DNA from: Clostridiales bacterium
GTDB taxonomy: Bacteria; Bacillota; Clostridia; Oscillospirales; Oscillospiraceae
Assembly (NCBI GenBank): GCA_003525905.1
Contig: DQIA01000018.1
Coordinates: 1 to 64,000, forward strand
Direction of reading: 5' to 3'
DNA: 64,000 nucleotides
In this document: positions 1-7,627 of the stretch, in pieces
Layout: every line of letters begins with the position of its first letter
Numbering within the stretch: position 1 is the first letter of the stretch
Made by a program: the position numbers and the translations under genes
Notes under the pieces: model-generated
Databases searched by the model: none
What the model was told of the DNA's origin: nothing
The model's input: only the letters and a program-made list of their open reading frames with translations

Positions 1-57
1 AATCCCGTGTGCTACGCACACTCGCATCGTGCTGACGCACGCTGCGCCGTCTCATGC

Positions 58-114
58 AGAATCTGACGCGCCCTCGGCGCTATAAAAAGCTTTTAAAGCT
101 TTTTATCAGATTCT
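58..114. repeat. Imperfect inverted repeat, possible small palindromic element
   Basis: AGAATCTGA at 58-66 is repeated exactly inverted as TCAGATTCT at 106-114. Between them lies a second near-palindrome (82-106) built from AAAAAGCTTTT and AAAGCTTTTT. There is no reading frame. It could be the end of a palindromic repeat element or the 3' region of a gene left of the window. Function unknown. Confidence 0.4.
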
Positions 115-145
115 AGTATAAGATCGTCAAAACAGCATTTATCGT

Positions 146-180
146 CGCTCCTGATCCGTGCGGTCAGGAGCGATTTTTTT
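146..180 (+). terminator. Rho-independent terminator
   Basis: A perfect stem, CGCTCCTGA and TCAGGAGCG with a 9-base loop, is followed by ATTTTTTT on the plus strand. It would end a transcript entering from left of the window. Confidence 0.8.
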
Positions 181-373
181 CGCAAAGCGCAAAATTCGGC
201 GCAGGTCCGCAGCGTCTCTTCCGCCATAACGTATGACAATGATATGGTTTTTCTGAATTTCAGCATAACGCTTGATTTCCGTTCTTTTCACTGATATACT
301 GGGTGCAGAGATATCCCCCAGAAAACGACAACGGAGCCGCGGCTCCCACACCACGACACAAGGAGGTCCCGAC

Positions 374-1870
374 ATGAAACGCACGTTCCGCATTTTTCTG
401 TTTGCCGCCATCCTTGCGGCATTTCTGATGGGCTGTTCGCCCCTACTGCCGGTCTCCCCGAGCGGTGAGACGGCCGTTCCCTCCGAGCCGTCCGCCCCGC
501 CTGCAACGACCGCGCCGACGGAAGCGCCGACGTTTGACGACAGCGTGCTCGGCGAGGCTTACACGAACGAAGGCACGTTCACCGACGCCTGGGGCTCCGA
601 ATGGAGCTATTCCCTGCATTTGCCCCGCCTGCTGCTGGATACGCCTGCGGCTGAGAAGCTGAACTCAAAAATTCACCGTGATCTGTTTGGCTTCGTCACC
701 GCCATGGAGACGGCCATCGCGCAGAATACACCCGCCGAGCTGTGCGCCGTCCGCTGGGAGCGGGTCTGGACGGACAGCATCGTTTCGCTGGCCGTCATCG
801 TCGAATACGCCGAGGGGACCTCGCACTACTACATCTACCACTTCGACTGTGCCAACAGCATCGAGCTTGATTCCGCGCATATGCTGCGGCGCCTCGGCAT
901 CTCCATGGACGACTATACCGCAGCCGTCCGCCGTGCGGCCGCGCAGGCATTCGACCGCCAGTATGCCGGGTTCGATCCTGCGATCGGCGGCGGGGCAGCC
1001 TATCTGCTGCAGCTGCGCGCCATGACGGTCGCGGCCGCCGGGAACAGCGATCCCGTCCCCTTTCTGCCAAATGAGGACGGCTCGCTGCGTATCTTCCCTT
1101 CCATCGGCTCCATCGCCGGGGCTGGATGGTATATGACGCCCCTGACAGTCTCGTTCGGCTCCGCAGAGACCGGGACCGGAGCGCCCATCCAGTCCAATTC
1201 CAGTGATGTCTGGGCTGCCATTACGCTCGACGGGACCGGGCTGCAGGTCTCCTTCGAAAGCTCCGGGAAAAACTATCCTGTTTCCGGCTGCTATGCCGAC
1301 TACACCGCCCTGCTGGCTGCCAACATTGGGCCGGACGCCTATGTGTTTGCCCTCACGGCAGGCGGCTTCGTCGAGGCTGTGAATATAACGGCCTGTTCCC
1401 GCTTTGAGACATTCTGCAGTATGGGTCCGCTCTACGGTCTTTCCGGCATCACATCGCTGGAGGCGGGAAACGGCACAGCCTATGCCGTGGACGCAGGCGG
1501 CGCAAAACATGACCTCCTGCCGCTGGTGCAGAGCGTGGAGAGCGGTTTTTCCGCCATCCTCTCCGGCGCTTGGGAGGCGAACCGGGACGGCGATGCATTC
1601 CGCCTCCGCTTCGGCGAGGACGGGGCCTGCACGCTGGAGGAAGCGCGGCAGGGCAGCCACGTTACCTCGACCGGCGCGCTTACCGTGCTCGGCATGGGAG
1701 ACGGCGGCCTCCTCTGCACCTGCTCTCTGACGCAGCCGGATGGCAATGAGCTCACGGCCATCTGGTCGATCGAGCCATCCTTCGGCTCTTTACAGCTCTA
1801 TGCCTTCTCCGGCGAGGATGTGCTGGACATCGGTGCGGATGTGCTCCGGTTTGAACCGGCGCAGGAATGA
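374..1870 (+). CDS. Lipoprotein with DUF4163/DUF3298 (RsiV-like) appearance
   Basis: Predicted lipoprotein of 498 residues. The start at 374 is chosen because AAGGAGG lies just upstream and the protein then begins with a basic tip, a hydrophobic core and a lipobox ending in MGC (Cys about 19). A Ser/Pro/Thr-rich linker follows to about residue 55. Residues about 65-260 have the pattern of the DUF4163/DUF3298 family found in RsiV-type anti-sigma factors and PdaC: a Trp-Ser-Tyr strand, a Leu-Asn-x-Lys-Ile helix, then an HMLRRLGIS-like segment. The remaining half is not recognised. No sigma-factor gene lies next to it, so an anti-sigma role is not supported here. Probably attached to the outer face of the membrane. 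Confidence 0.75.
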   Translation: MKRTFRIFLFAAILAAFLMGCSPLLPVSPSGETAVPSEPSAPPATTAPTEAPTFDDSVLGEAYTNEGTFTDAWGSEWSYSLHLPRLLLDTPAAEKLNSKIHRDLFGFVTAMETAIAQNTPAELCAVRWERVWTDSIVSLAVIVEYAEGTSHYYIYHFDCANSIELDSAHMLRRLGISMDDYTAAVRRAAAQAFDRQYAGFDPAIGGGAAYLLQLRAMTVAAAGNSDPVPFLPNEDGSLRIFPSIGSIAGAGWYMTPLTVSFGSAETGTGAPIQSNSSDVWAAITLDGTGLQVSFESSGKNYPVSGCYADYTALLAANIGPDAYVFALTAGGFVEAVNITACSRFETFCSMGPLYGLSGITSLEAGNGTAYAVDAGGAKHDLLPLVQSVESGFSAILSGAWEANRDGDAFRLRFGEDGACTLEEARQGSHVTSTGALTVLGMGDGGLLCTCSLTQPDGNELTAIWSIEPSFGSLQLYAFSGEDVLDIGADVLRFEPAQE

Positions 1871-1926
1871 ACCCAAAAATACGCGCCGCGGGGCTTTCGC
1901 TCCGCGGCGCTGCATTGGTTGCCCAA

Positions 1927-1959
1927 GTCAAAACCTCCGGCCAAGCCGGAGGTTTTGAC
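1927..1959. terminator. Bidirectional terminator between convergent genes
   Basis: A 15-bp perfect stem (GTCAAAACCTCCGGC paired with its complement around CAA) lies between the convergent genes ending at 1870 and 1964. It carries an A-run on one side and a T-run on the other, so it can serve both strands. A GC-rich dyad just upstream (about 1882-1910) may assist. Confidence 0.75.
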
Positions 1960-1963
1960 TGTC

Positions 1964-2485
1964 TTATTCCTGCTTCATTGCCTCCCGCTCTGCACCGTAG
2001 CGGCACACGAGCGACAGCACGAGAAACATCACGCCCAACGCAAGCATGCCCCCGTCCGCTACGATCATCCCGGCCAGCCGCTCCGGCATAAACTCCGCGG
2101 AGAACGCCGCGGACAACGCGACCCGCAGCACCATCGTGGCAGGCGAAATGCACAGGATCAGGATGCCGAGCCGTTTCTGCTCCGCCGCCCCGCGCAGGGT
2201 AAACGGCGTCTGCGCCTCCAGCGCATGCGCAAAATGCTGCCGGGCGAAGTACGCCAGCACCGCAGAGCCAGCGCAGCCGATCAGATCACCGGCGCATATC
2301 AACAGCGCACCTGTCTGGCTGGCATACCCGGTAAACAGGTCCGGGCGGGTATTCCACCAGAGCAGCGCCGCCAGAATGAGGAAGGCACTGCATCCGCAGG
2401 CGATGAGGTCAAAAATCCATGCGATCCTGCTGAGAATTCGTCCGGCATTTGTCACTTTTGCGATCGTCCGTTCCGTCTTGTCCAT
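1964..2485 (-). CDS. DUF2975-like membrane protein
   Basis: Protein of 173 residues with four hydrophobic spans (about 23-45, 60-80, 108-130, 138-160). The TPFTLRGAAEQKRLG segment between spans 2 and 3 resembles the PFTEENVKRLRRIG hallmark of DUF2975 proteins, and the C-terminal span followed by YGAE fits the same family. DUF2975 genes are usually next to a small XRE regulator; none is seen here. The upstream neighbour on the same strand is a DUF1653 gene 20 bp away, so they may be co-transcribed. Function unknown. Confidence 0.65.
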   Translation of the reverse strand: MDKTERTIAKVTNAGRILSRIAWIFDLIACGCSAFLILAALLWWNTRPDLFTGYASQTGALLICAGDLIGCAGSAVLAYFARQHFAHALEAQTPFTLRGAAEQKRLGILILCISPATMVLRVALSAAFSAEFMPERLAGMIVADGGMLALGVMFLVLSLVCRYGAEREAMKQE

Positions 2486-2505
2486 GACACGCTCCCCAAT
2501 CTTTA

Positions 2506-2754
2506 TTATTTGTGGTTTACGCTTTGGATCTCCAGCAGCGCAAAACGCTCATTCTGCTGCGCGTCGGGGTACTTTTCCCGGTCTACCGGGCTGAGAAACA
2601 TGGCAAGCGGCCGGATCCACAGGCCGCCGTCGCCGTAGAGCTTGCGATAGATGACATAGGGCTCGCCGGTCTCCGAATGCTGCGCGACGCCCTCCACAAG
2701 GTAGTAGTCTCCCTTAAAATGGCGGTATACCCGCCCGATCTGAATGTCCTGCAT
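2506..2754 (-). CDS. DUF1653 domain protein
   Basis: Small protein of 82 residues, almost entirely one DUF1653 domain: GRVYRHFKGDYYLV near the start, AQHSETGEPYVIYRKLYGD in the middle and LWIRPLAMF before the end match the family signature. The start at 2754 is preferred because GGGAGG lies about 8 bases upstream; an in-frame upstream ATG at 2784 lacks this. The molecular role of DUF1653 proteins is not established. It sits 16 bp downstream of the nitrilase-family gene and is probably in the same transcript. Confidence 0.8.
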   Translation of the reverse strand: MQDIQIGRVYRHFKGDYYLVEGVAQHSETGEPYVIYRKLYGDGGLWIRPLAMFLSPVDREKYPDAQQNERFALLEIQSVNHK

Positions 2755-2770
2755 GGTCTTCCCTCCCGTT

Positions 2771-3508
2771 TTACAGTTCCACAAACAAAATGCCGCTCTC
2801 CCCTGCCGGGGCTTCGCAGACGATCCTGCCGTCTGAGAAACAGGCCGCGCCGCCCGTTGCCGCGTCCGGTGCAGCCGGATCGACGCAGAACGGATTCACA
2901 TACAGCACCGGGCAGCCGCAGCGCGAGGCCTGCGCGGCATATTCGAGCTTGACCTGTTCGTTCCACTCCGCCGCCGGGTAATCGCACCAGACTGGCCAGA
3001 GCACGGCATCCGCGCCAAGCGCTGCCAACTCCTCCGGCCTGCCAGGCGTCCAGAGGTCGCCGCACAGCGCCGTGGCGAAGTGTATGCCGCCGTAGGAAAA
3101 CAGGTGGAAGCCATCGCCCTCGCGGTAATGCCCGTCCGTACGGCGCACGTCCTTCCAGCCGACGCTCACGCGGCGGAACACGTCGATGAGCCGCCCGTCC
3201 GCGCCGAGGAAGACCTGACTGCTGTAAAGCCCATCTGCCGCGCGCTCGATCATGCCGAACGACACCGCCGCGCCGTTTTCCCGCGCCGCGGCCTGCAGAT
3301 GCCGCACCGGCTCGTCCGTCCATGCGGCCGCCACGGTGCAGTCGCGCGCATAGTCCCAGCGCAGGCAGTCAAAGCCCTGCAGGACCGATTCGCCGAATAC
3401 GACCGTATCTGCTCTCCCGCTGCAGGCGCGGAGCACGTCCTCCATGCGCCGCACGTTCCATGTCACGTCGCCGTTTCTTACCGGCTGCGAGGCCAGCGCC
3501 AGTCTCAT
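2771..3508 (-). CDS. Nitrilase superfamily carbon-nitrogen hydrolase
   Basis: Protein of 245 residues in the carbon-nitrogen hydrolase (nitrilase) superfamily, which hydrolyses amides or nitriles with a Glu-Lys-Cys triad. The nucleophile motif ALCGDLW is clear, and the first Glu is in VVFGESVLQGF. The usual RKxHL lysine motif reads FRRVSVGWK, so the catalytic lysine would have to be the one in GWK, shifted relative to most members. The start at 3508 has GGAGGTGGG upstream; a further upstream ATG at 3556 does not. Substrate cannot be told from sequence. Neighbours give no pathway clue. Confidence 0.8.
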   Translation of the reverse strand: MRLALASQPVRNGDVTWNVRRMEDVLRACSGRADTVVFGESVLQGFDCLRWDYARDCTVAAAWTDEPVRHLQAAARENGAAVSFGMIERAADGLYSSQVFLGADGRLIDVFRRVSVGWKDVRRTDGHYREGDGFHLFSYGGIHFATALCGDLWTPGRPEELAALGADAVLWPVWCDYPAAEWNEQVKLEYAAQASRCGCPVLYVNPFCVDPAAPDAATGGAACFSDGRIVCEAPAGESGILFVEL

Positions 3509-3565
3509 GCTCCCACCTCCTGCCCCCAGCATACCAGAATTCAGGCGCTTGTGCAAGCCCTAAAA

Positions 3566-3596
3566 GCAAAAAGGAGCAAGCCGGCTGGCTTGCTCC
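3566..3596 (-). terminator. Terminator of tRNA-Gly
   Basis: On the minus strand a perfect 10-bp stem (GGAGCAAGCC and GGCTTGCTCC) lies 4 bases beyond the tRNA-Gly 3' end and runs into TTTTTGCTTTT. Confidence 0.8.
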
Positions 3597-3600
3597 GAAC

Positions 3601-3674
3601 TGGAGCAGGGTACGGGAGTCGAACCCGCCTCAGCGGCTTGGGAAGCCGCTGTACTACCGATGTACGAACCCTGC
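3601..3674 (-). tRNA. tRNA-Gly (anticodon CCC)
   Basis: A cloverleaf folds on the minus strand: acceptor arms GCAGGGT and ACCCTGC, anticodon stem GCGGC and GCCGC around loop TTCCCAA, T arm with GGTTCGACTCC. The 3' CCA is encoded in the DNA (3601-3603). The anticodon CCC reads GGG glycine codons. It has its own promoter and terminator and is transcribed divergently from rex. Confidence 0.93.
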
Positions 3675-3686
3675 ATGGTAATAGAT

Positions 3687-3715
3687 ATTATAGCAGATGC
3701 AGCCCGGAATTGCAA
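3687..3715 (-). promoter_or_regulatory. Promoter of tRNA-Gly
   Basis: On the minus strand TTGCAA (3710-3715) and a perfect TATAAT (3687-3692) are 17 bp apart, just upstream of the tRNA 5' end. Confidence 0.85.
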
Positions 3716-3756
3716 TCCTCATTTTGAAATGTTTTCCCGGGAGGATGAAAAAGGAT

Positions 3757-3785
3757 TTGCAATACCGGGCAAAATCTGTTATAAT
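3757..3785 (+). promoter_or_regulatory. Promoter of rex
   Basis: TTGCAA (3757-3762) and TATAAT (3780-3785) with a 17-bp spacer. The expected transcript starts near 3792, giving rex a leader of about 27 bases. No TTGTGAA-type Rex operator was recognised here. Confidence 0.85.
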
Positions 3786-3818
3786 ATTCCGGAACATGAG
3801 AGAAACGAGGTTGAGAAT

Positions 3819-4454
3819 GTGGCGCAGAAAATTTCCAATTCCGTGTTAAAACGCCTGCCGGTCTATCTGTCCTACCTGAAATCGCTGCCGGAAGACGCGC
3901 CGGAAAACATCTCCGCCACAACGCTGGCAGCCGCACTGAACATGGGCGAAGTGCAGGTCCGCAAGGACCTCGCGCTGGTCTCGGACGGCGGCCGCCCCAA
4001 GATCGGCTATCAGCGCCTTGGTCTGGTCGAGGATATCGAGCAGTTCCTCGGGTATGATAATACGAACGACGCCGTGCTCATCGGCGCGGGTAAGCTCGGC
4101 CGCGCGCTTCTGGGCTACAGCGGCTTTTCGGAATACGGCCTGAATATCGTCGCAGCCTTTGACTCCGACGCCTCCGTCGCCGGGACGGACGCCAGCGGCA
4201 AGCCCGTCCTTCCCCTCTCCGCGCTGGAGGATCTGTGCAGCCGCCGGAAGATCCTCATCGGCATCCTGACGGTCCCGGCCGCCGCCGCGCAGGGCGTGTG
4301 CGACCTGCTGATCCGCAACGGCATCAAGGCCATCTGGAACTTCGCGCCGACGCACCTCGATGTCCCGCCGCAGATCCTCGTCCAGAACGAAAACATGGCG
4401 ACCTCGCTCGCCGTTCTCTCCAAGCATCTTTCCGCGCAGATGAAGGGATACTAA
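3819..4454 (+). CDS. rex: Redox-sensing transcriptional repressor Rex
   Basis: Rex senses the NADH/NAD+ ratio and represses fermentation and respiration genes when NADH is low. The 211-residue protein has the usual length. Residues about 10-75 form the winged-helix domain (VLKRLPVYLSYL, QVRKDLALVS), and GAGKLG at about 89-94 is the Rossmann nucleotide loop; NFAPTHLDVP near the C-terminus is also typical. GTG at 3819 is taken as start because the family begins just before KISNSVLKRL and an AACGAGG sequence lies upstream; no in-frame ATG fits. It is monocistronic with its own strong promoter, and tRNA-Leu follows on the same strand. Confidence 0.95.
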   Translation: MAQKISNSVLKRLPVYLSYLKSLPEDAPENISATTLAAALNMGEVQVRKDLALVSDGGRPKIGYQRLGLVEDIEQFLGYDNTNDAVLIGAGKLGRALLGYSGFSEYGLNIVAAFDSDASVAGTDASGKPVLPLSALEDLCSRRKILIGILTVPAAAAQGVCDLLIRNGIKAIWNFAPTHLDVPPQILVQNENMATSLAVLSKHLSAQMKGY

Positions 4455-4478
4455 TCCCTGCGCGGTCAGACTATATCG

Positions 4479-4566
4479 GCCGGTGTGTTGGAATTGGCAG
4501 ACGAGGCGGACTCAAAATCCGTTGGGCTAATAACCCGTGCGGGTTCGACCCCCGCCACCGGCACCA
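4479..4566 (+). tRNA. tRNA-Leu (anticodon CAA)
   Basis: Acceptor arms GCCGGTG and CACCGGC pair fully, the anticodon loop CTCAAAA gives CAA (reads UUG), there is a long variable arm as in class II tRNAs, and the T loop region GGTTCGACCCC is intact. CCA is encoded (4564-4566). No separate promoter was seen, so it may be read from the rex transcript. Confidence 0.93.
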
Positions 4567-4576
4567 CCCCTTAAAG

Positions 4577-4616
4577 GCTCGCAAACCCTTGATATGACTG
4601 GGTTTGCGGGCTTTTT
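4577..4616 (+). terminator. Terminator after tRNA-Leu
   Basis: GCTCGCAAACCC pairs with GGGTTTGCGGGC (one G-T pair) and is followed by TTTTT. Confidence 0.85.
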
Positions 4617-5196
4617 CTATTGCGTTGTCAGCCTTATGTATCGATTCCTCTCACAGCCGAAAACCGGCCATTTCGGGTCAGTTTTCGGCTGTTTTTCGGA
4701 GGGACATTGGAGGGATGTTCAACCATTACAGCGAGGGGTACACACCCATGATCGCATTGGCGGATGCCACTTTCGAGGTGAAATGCAAGTGCGTATAGAT
4801 GTTGGAAGTCGTCGCAATATTGTGCTGTTCGTTCTGCCGGGGCTGCTGTTCCTGTTTGACCGGCTGATCATCCGGCCGAAAAAATGGACAGGAATCAGAC
4901 TGTCGAAAAACCTGCCCAGGCGGAAATTACGGAGGGAAGGATCGTGTGAAGGGAAACCGTCAGGGTGTCCTTTTGCGTTCCATAACCCGCCGCAGCGGCA
5001 AAACTGCAATGCGGCAGGCAAAACACGTGCCCCAAACTCCGGATTGACATCCGGCGCAGAATCGTTTATTCTGTTTGCAGAGATTCGGACTTCCGGCGTT
5101 TTTTTCGACATTTTGGGAAAAAGCTGTCCGTTTTGCGTTTCTGGTGAAATATAGGAGTAGAGGGGCCATTGACCGGCCTGAAAAGAGGTGGTATCC
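4617..5196 (+). other. Non-coding stretch behind tRNA-Leu with a second terminator
   Basis: No convincing gene is seen in these 580 bases. A second strong hairpin, ACAGCCGAAAAC and GTTTTCGGCTGT (4653-4692) followed by TTTT, would act as a terminator. Open frames at about 4700-4800 and 4800-4970 give fragments, one with a membrane-like stretch (about 4820-4890), but lack ribosome binding sites and recognisable domains. They look like remnants. The position behind a tRNA 3' end is a common integration site, but no repeated tRNA end was found further right. Confidence 0.4.
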
Positions 5197-5661
5197 ATGG
5201 ACATCCTGTCCGGCGAAGAGGCAAGCAGCCTTCGTCAGTTCTTTCTATGCACATTCGTTGACACATCCTGCGATTATTTTCAGGACCGGATCGCGCACAT
5301 GAGGCAGTTCTCCGACGGGCTTCGCTACACGGGTTACCTGTGGGATTGCATGCTCGATCGGGAACCGGTCTCCTGTCACTATCTCATCAGTCAACTGCAG
5401 GCGTTGACAGGACCGTTCTACGTCTTTTGGGACATCCATTCCTGCGACAGGATTTTTATTCCGAATTATTGGAAATATCCGATCGACGCTGTTCTGCGCG
5501 CTGCGCCTGACGAAATTCCGGACACGCTGCAAACGCTGCCGGAGGACTGCTATTTCTTTGATGATTCCCTGTCGTGGGCCATGGCGACCACACACGAGGA
5601 GCTGAAGCCGGGCAAACGTCTGTGCTATCTGGCGGCAGCGCGGAATGTATTACGAAGCTAA
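5197..5661 (+). CDS. Hypothetical protein, immunity-protein-like
   Basis: Protein of 154 residues. The ATG at 5197 has AGAGGTGG about 7 bases upstream and is preferred over a GTG at 5188. No named domain was recognised. Towards the C-terminus, CYFFDDSLSWAMATTHE resembles the aromatic 'FDxSLSW...THE' motif seen in several small orphan proteins that accompany polymorphic toxins as immunity proteins. No signal peptide or membrane span, so probably cytoplasmic. It opens a run of orphan genes to 8983. The immunity role is inference only; no toxin gene is present in the window. Confidence 0.6.
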   Translation: MDILSGEEASSLRQFFLCTFVDTSCDYFQDRIAHMRQFSDGLRYTGYLWDCMLDREPVSCHYLISQLQALTGPFYVFWDIHSCDRIFIPNYWKYPIDAVLRAAPDEIPDTLQTLPEDCYFFDDSLSWAMATTHEELKPGKRLCYLAAARNVLRS

Positions 5662-5690
5662 CGAAACCGGAAAGGTGGTAGAGCTGCTTT

Positions 5691-6176
5691 GTGTACGACA
5701 AGCCTTGTGATCATGCGAAATGCACATGCCGGAGCTTTTATACGGAGAATATGAGAGATGAGTATTGCCGCGTGAACTTCGATTGCGCGAATGCCCTTCT
5801 GGAGTTGCCGTTTGTCTCTGTTGGAAGCGAAGACCTTGCCTTTGAGATTTTCGATGGCCATGACACAACAAATATGGGAACTTTTATGAGCCTTGAATCA
5901 CCGTCTTGCGAAAATCAGCCGTCCAGGATTCCGCTTCGCTCCTGCATTGTGATTTTGCGGCATGCCATTTCGCTATGCCTGCCCTATGCTCAGTCGGCAG
6001 AAGTCTATTTGACTGACAGCCCCAGTACGGAGATGGATTTCCAAAATATTTCTATTCCAGCCAGCAGAGTCTGCACTCTTCTGGAGAAAGAGTATGCCAA
6101 AGTACCAGTCTGGTGCCCTTTTGTGCCCGATCTGCATATTTCTGTGATGGCGGATGAGCCTGCGGGCTTGGGCTGA
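5691..6176 (+). CDS. Hypothetical protein
   Basis: Protein of 161 residues, not recognised. It starts at GTG 5691, with AAAGGTGG about 12 bases upstream, a longer gap than usual. The first 15 residues contain three cysteines (PCDHAKCTC), which could bind a metal or be chance. No membrane span or signal peptide is seen. Base composition is more AT-rich than most of the window, which fits acquisition from elsewhere. It follows the preceding gene by 29 bp on the same strand. It may be another orphan immunity-type gene, but nothing in the sequence proves that. Confidence 0.5.
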   Translation: MYDKPCDHAKCTCRSFYTENMRDEYCRVNFDCANALLELPFVSVGSEDLAFEIFDGHDTTNMGTFMSLESPSCENQPSRIPLRSCIVILRHAISLCLPYAQSAEVYLTDSPSTEMDFQNISIPASRVCTLLEKEYAKVPVWCPFVPDLHISVMADEPAGLG

Positions 6177-6245
6177 AAAAGTAGGCAGGAGAATACTGAA
6201 GTCTTTATTCTTGGCAAGCACACAACAGAAAAGGAGATACATCAT

Positions 6246-6797
6246 ATGCGAAACAACCATGCAGCGATATTCCGTCGTTCCCTTCTCCTGATGTTCGCCG
6301 CCGTCCTCCTTTCCGCTTGTCTTTTCGGAGGATGCAGCACGGAGGACGCAGCCATTGTCCGGCAGGGCATGCCGCTCGCGGAGCTGAAAGAAGCTGCCGA
6401 TAAGATTCTGCTCGACGCCCCGACCTGCTGCATCGTACAGATCGGCGATACGATCGCGGCCGTCAGCACAAGCGGAACAACGGCAGAGCATTTCGCCCTG
6501 TTTGACAGCGGCACCGGTGCCATGCGTCGCTGCAGTGGCCTCGCTCTGGCATCCTCCAACGCAGAGCTGACCCAATTGATCGGCACAGAGGCAGAACACG
6601 CACCCGAGGCACTATCCGCAACAGAATTCGATCTCGGAAACGGACGCTATATCCCCGCCTACCTGACAGAGAATGCAAAGCTGATTACACTGGAATGTGA
6701 AAACGAAGTCATCCGCGGTATCTGTGTAACGAGCCTGATCGACGAAACCGTGCAGCGGTACGGAGAATGTGAAAGTGTCCGGCTCATTCCGGCATGA
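6246..6797 (+). CDS. Putative lipoprotein
   Basis: Protein of 183 residues with AAAAGGAGATAC before the start. The N-terminus has basic residues, a hydrophobic core and two possible lipobox cysteines (LLSAC at about 25 and FGGC about five residues later). The rest is not recognised. The stop at 6795-6797 is immediately followed in another frame by a coding-like stretch of 26 codons (6793-6873), so the gene may have lost its natural end to a frameshift. A second lipoprotein follows at 6943, suggesting a two-gene unit exported to the outer membrane face. Confidence 0.6.
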   Translation: MRNNHAAIFRRSLLLMFAAVLLSACLFGGCSTEDAAIVRQGMPLAELKEAADKILLDAPTCCIVQIGDTIAAVSTSGTTAEHFALFDSGTGAMRRCSGLALASSNAELTQLIGTEAEHAPEALSATEFDLGNGRYIPAYLTENAKLITLECENEVIRGICVTSLIDETVQRYGECESVRLIPA

Positions 6798-6873
6798 TAT
6801 CAGCTACGAAGAATTGCTGGAGGCTTTCCGCACGGCAGTGCAGCTGCGGGAGGCAGGCCGCTCCTCAATCTGA
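6793..6873 (+). pseudogene. Possible frameshifted 3' end of the preceding lipoprotein gene
   Basis: Reading 6793-6873 in the +1 frame relative to the gene at 6246 gives HDISYEELLEAFRTAVQLRE and then stops. The amphipathic, acidic/hydrophobic pattern looks like real protein, whereas the other frames here read as Arg/Ser/Pro-rich shadow. There is no start signal of its own. It may be the detached C-terminus of the lipoprotein, separated by an indel near 6780-6795, or a relic of another gene. Confidence 0.35.
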
Positions 6874-6942
6874 TGCAGCCGGATGCGCCGATGCTGCCCT
6901 GCTCCCAAAAAATGAAATCCACTGGAAAAGGAAGTGCTGTTT

Positions 6943-7491
6943 ATGCGTCAATCAAGGCTTTGCCGTGTATTTCTCACCGTGGCTATGATCACCGTCATTG
7001 CAGTTCTAGCCCTGAGCGGCTGCCGCGCGCAACCTGCGCCGCTCCAGGATGCGCTTGCAGATTATGAAAAGGTCCTCAAAACCGATGGACTGGACGGTCT
7101 GCGGCTCAGCGTGTATTATATCGACCCGTCCATCCTTACGCGTTCCCCGCTGACGGAGGAACAACTGCTTTCGTTCGAGTCGGTTCAAAAATTTGAAGTG
7201 GACAATGCACAGCTTCTGCAGCACATCGAGCTGCTGAAAACGATAAATGCAGAGGAACTGACGCCGGTTTCGAACCCTTCTGCATTGAATGCACGTCTGT
7301 GCTGTATCTTTGAATCAGATTATGCCGGGCAGGTCCTGCAGCTGACGCTCGGAGGCGAAGCCAACAGCATTTTTGTAAACGGGGTCGAGGCCGAAAATTG
7401 TGAGCTGCTTCACGATCTCCTCGCGGCATTTGCTCCGGAAGAGGTGCTGCACGTTTTGAACGGTTATTTTGCGGAACACATCGAGCAGTAG
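6943..7491 (+). CDS. Putative lipoprotein
   Basis: Protein of 182 residues from ATG 6943; AAAAGGAAG lies about 9 bases upstream, which argues against the in-frame GTG at 6934. The N-terminus has arginines, a long hydrophobic core and LALSGC as lipobox (Cys about 27). The mature part is acidic and helix-rich and not assigned to a family. It sits about 70 bp after the possible remnant of the neighbouring lipoprotein gene. Role unknown; likely anchored on the outer face of the membrane. Confidence 0.65.
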   Translation: MRQSRLCRVFLTVAMITVIAVLALSGCRAQPAPLQDALADYEKVLKTDGLDGLRLSVYYIDPSILTRSPLTEEQLLSFESVQKFEVDNAQLLQHIELLKTINAEELTPVSNPSALNARLCCIFESDYAGQVLQLTLGGEANSIFVNGVEAENCELLHDLLAAFAPEEVLHVLNGYFAEHIEQ

Positions 7492-7493
7492 GC

Positions 7494-7613
7494 CCCGCAG
7501 CAGTATATCTTATTAAATGTCAAGGAACTATAGGACACGATCCGGTCGGATTCCCCTGCGAAAGCGACGCTCTGGATCATGTTTATGACCAAATCACGCG
7601 GTATATGACCTGA
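7494..7613 (+). pseudogene. Possible relic of a gene end
   Basis: One frame stays open through this gap and ends with SDALDHVYDQITRYMT before a TGA at 7611. The pattern looks like a genuine helical C-terminus, but no start codon with a ribosome binding site precedes it. It may be a fossil of a gene deleted when the accessory region was shuffled. Weak evidence. Confidence 0.25.
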
Positions 7614-7627
7614 CGGAGGGAACGACC

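Noticed and set aside
139-291. Minus-strand frame of 50 codons starting at GTG 291 (KRTEIKRYAEIQKNHIIVIR...)
   Set aside because: The pattern looks faintly protein-like, but there is no ribosome binding site, no known family, and a plus-strand terminator occupies its 3' end. Left out as unsupported.
4604-4798. Short plus-strand frame behind tRNA-Leu
   Set aside because: It starts inside the tRNA-Leu terminator, has no ribosome binding site and runs through a second terminator hairpin. Most likely a relic or chance frame.
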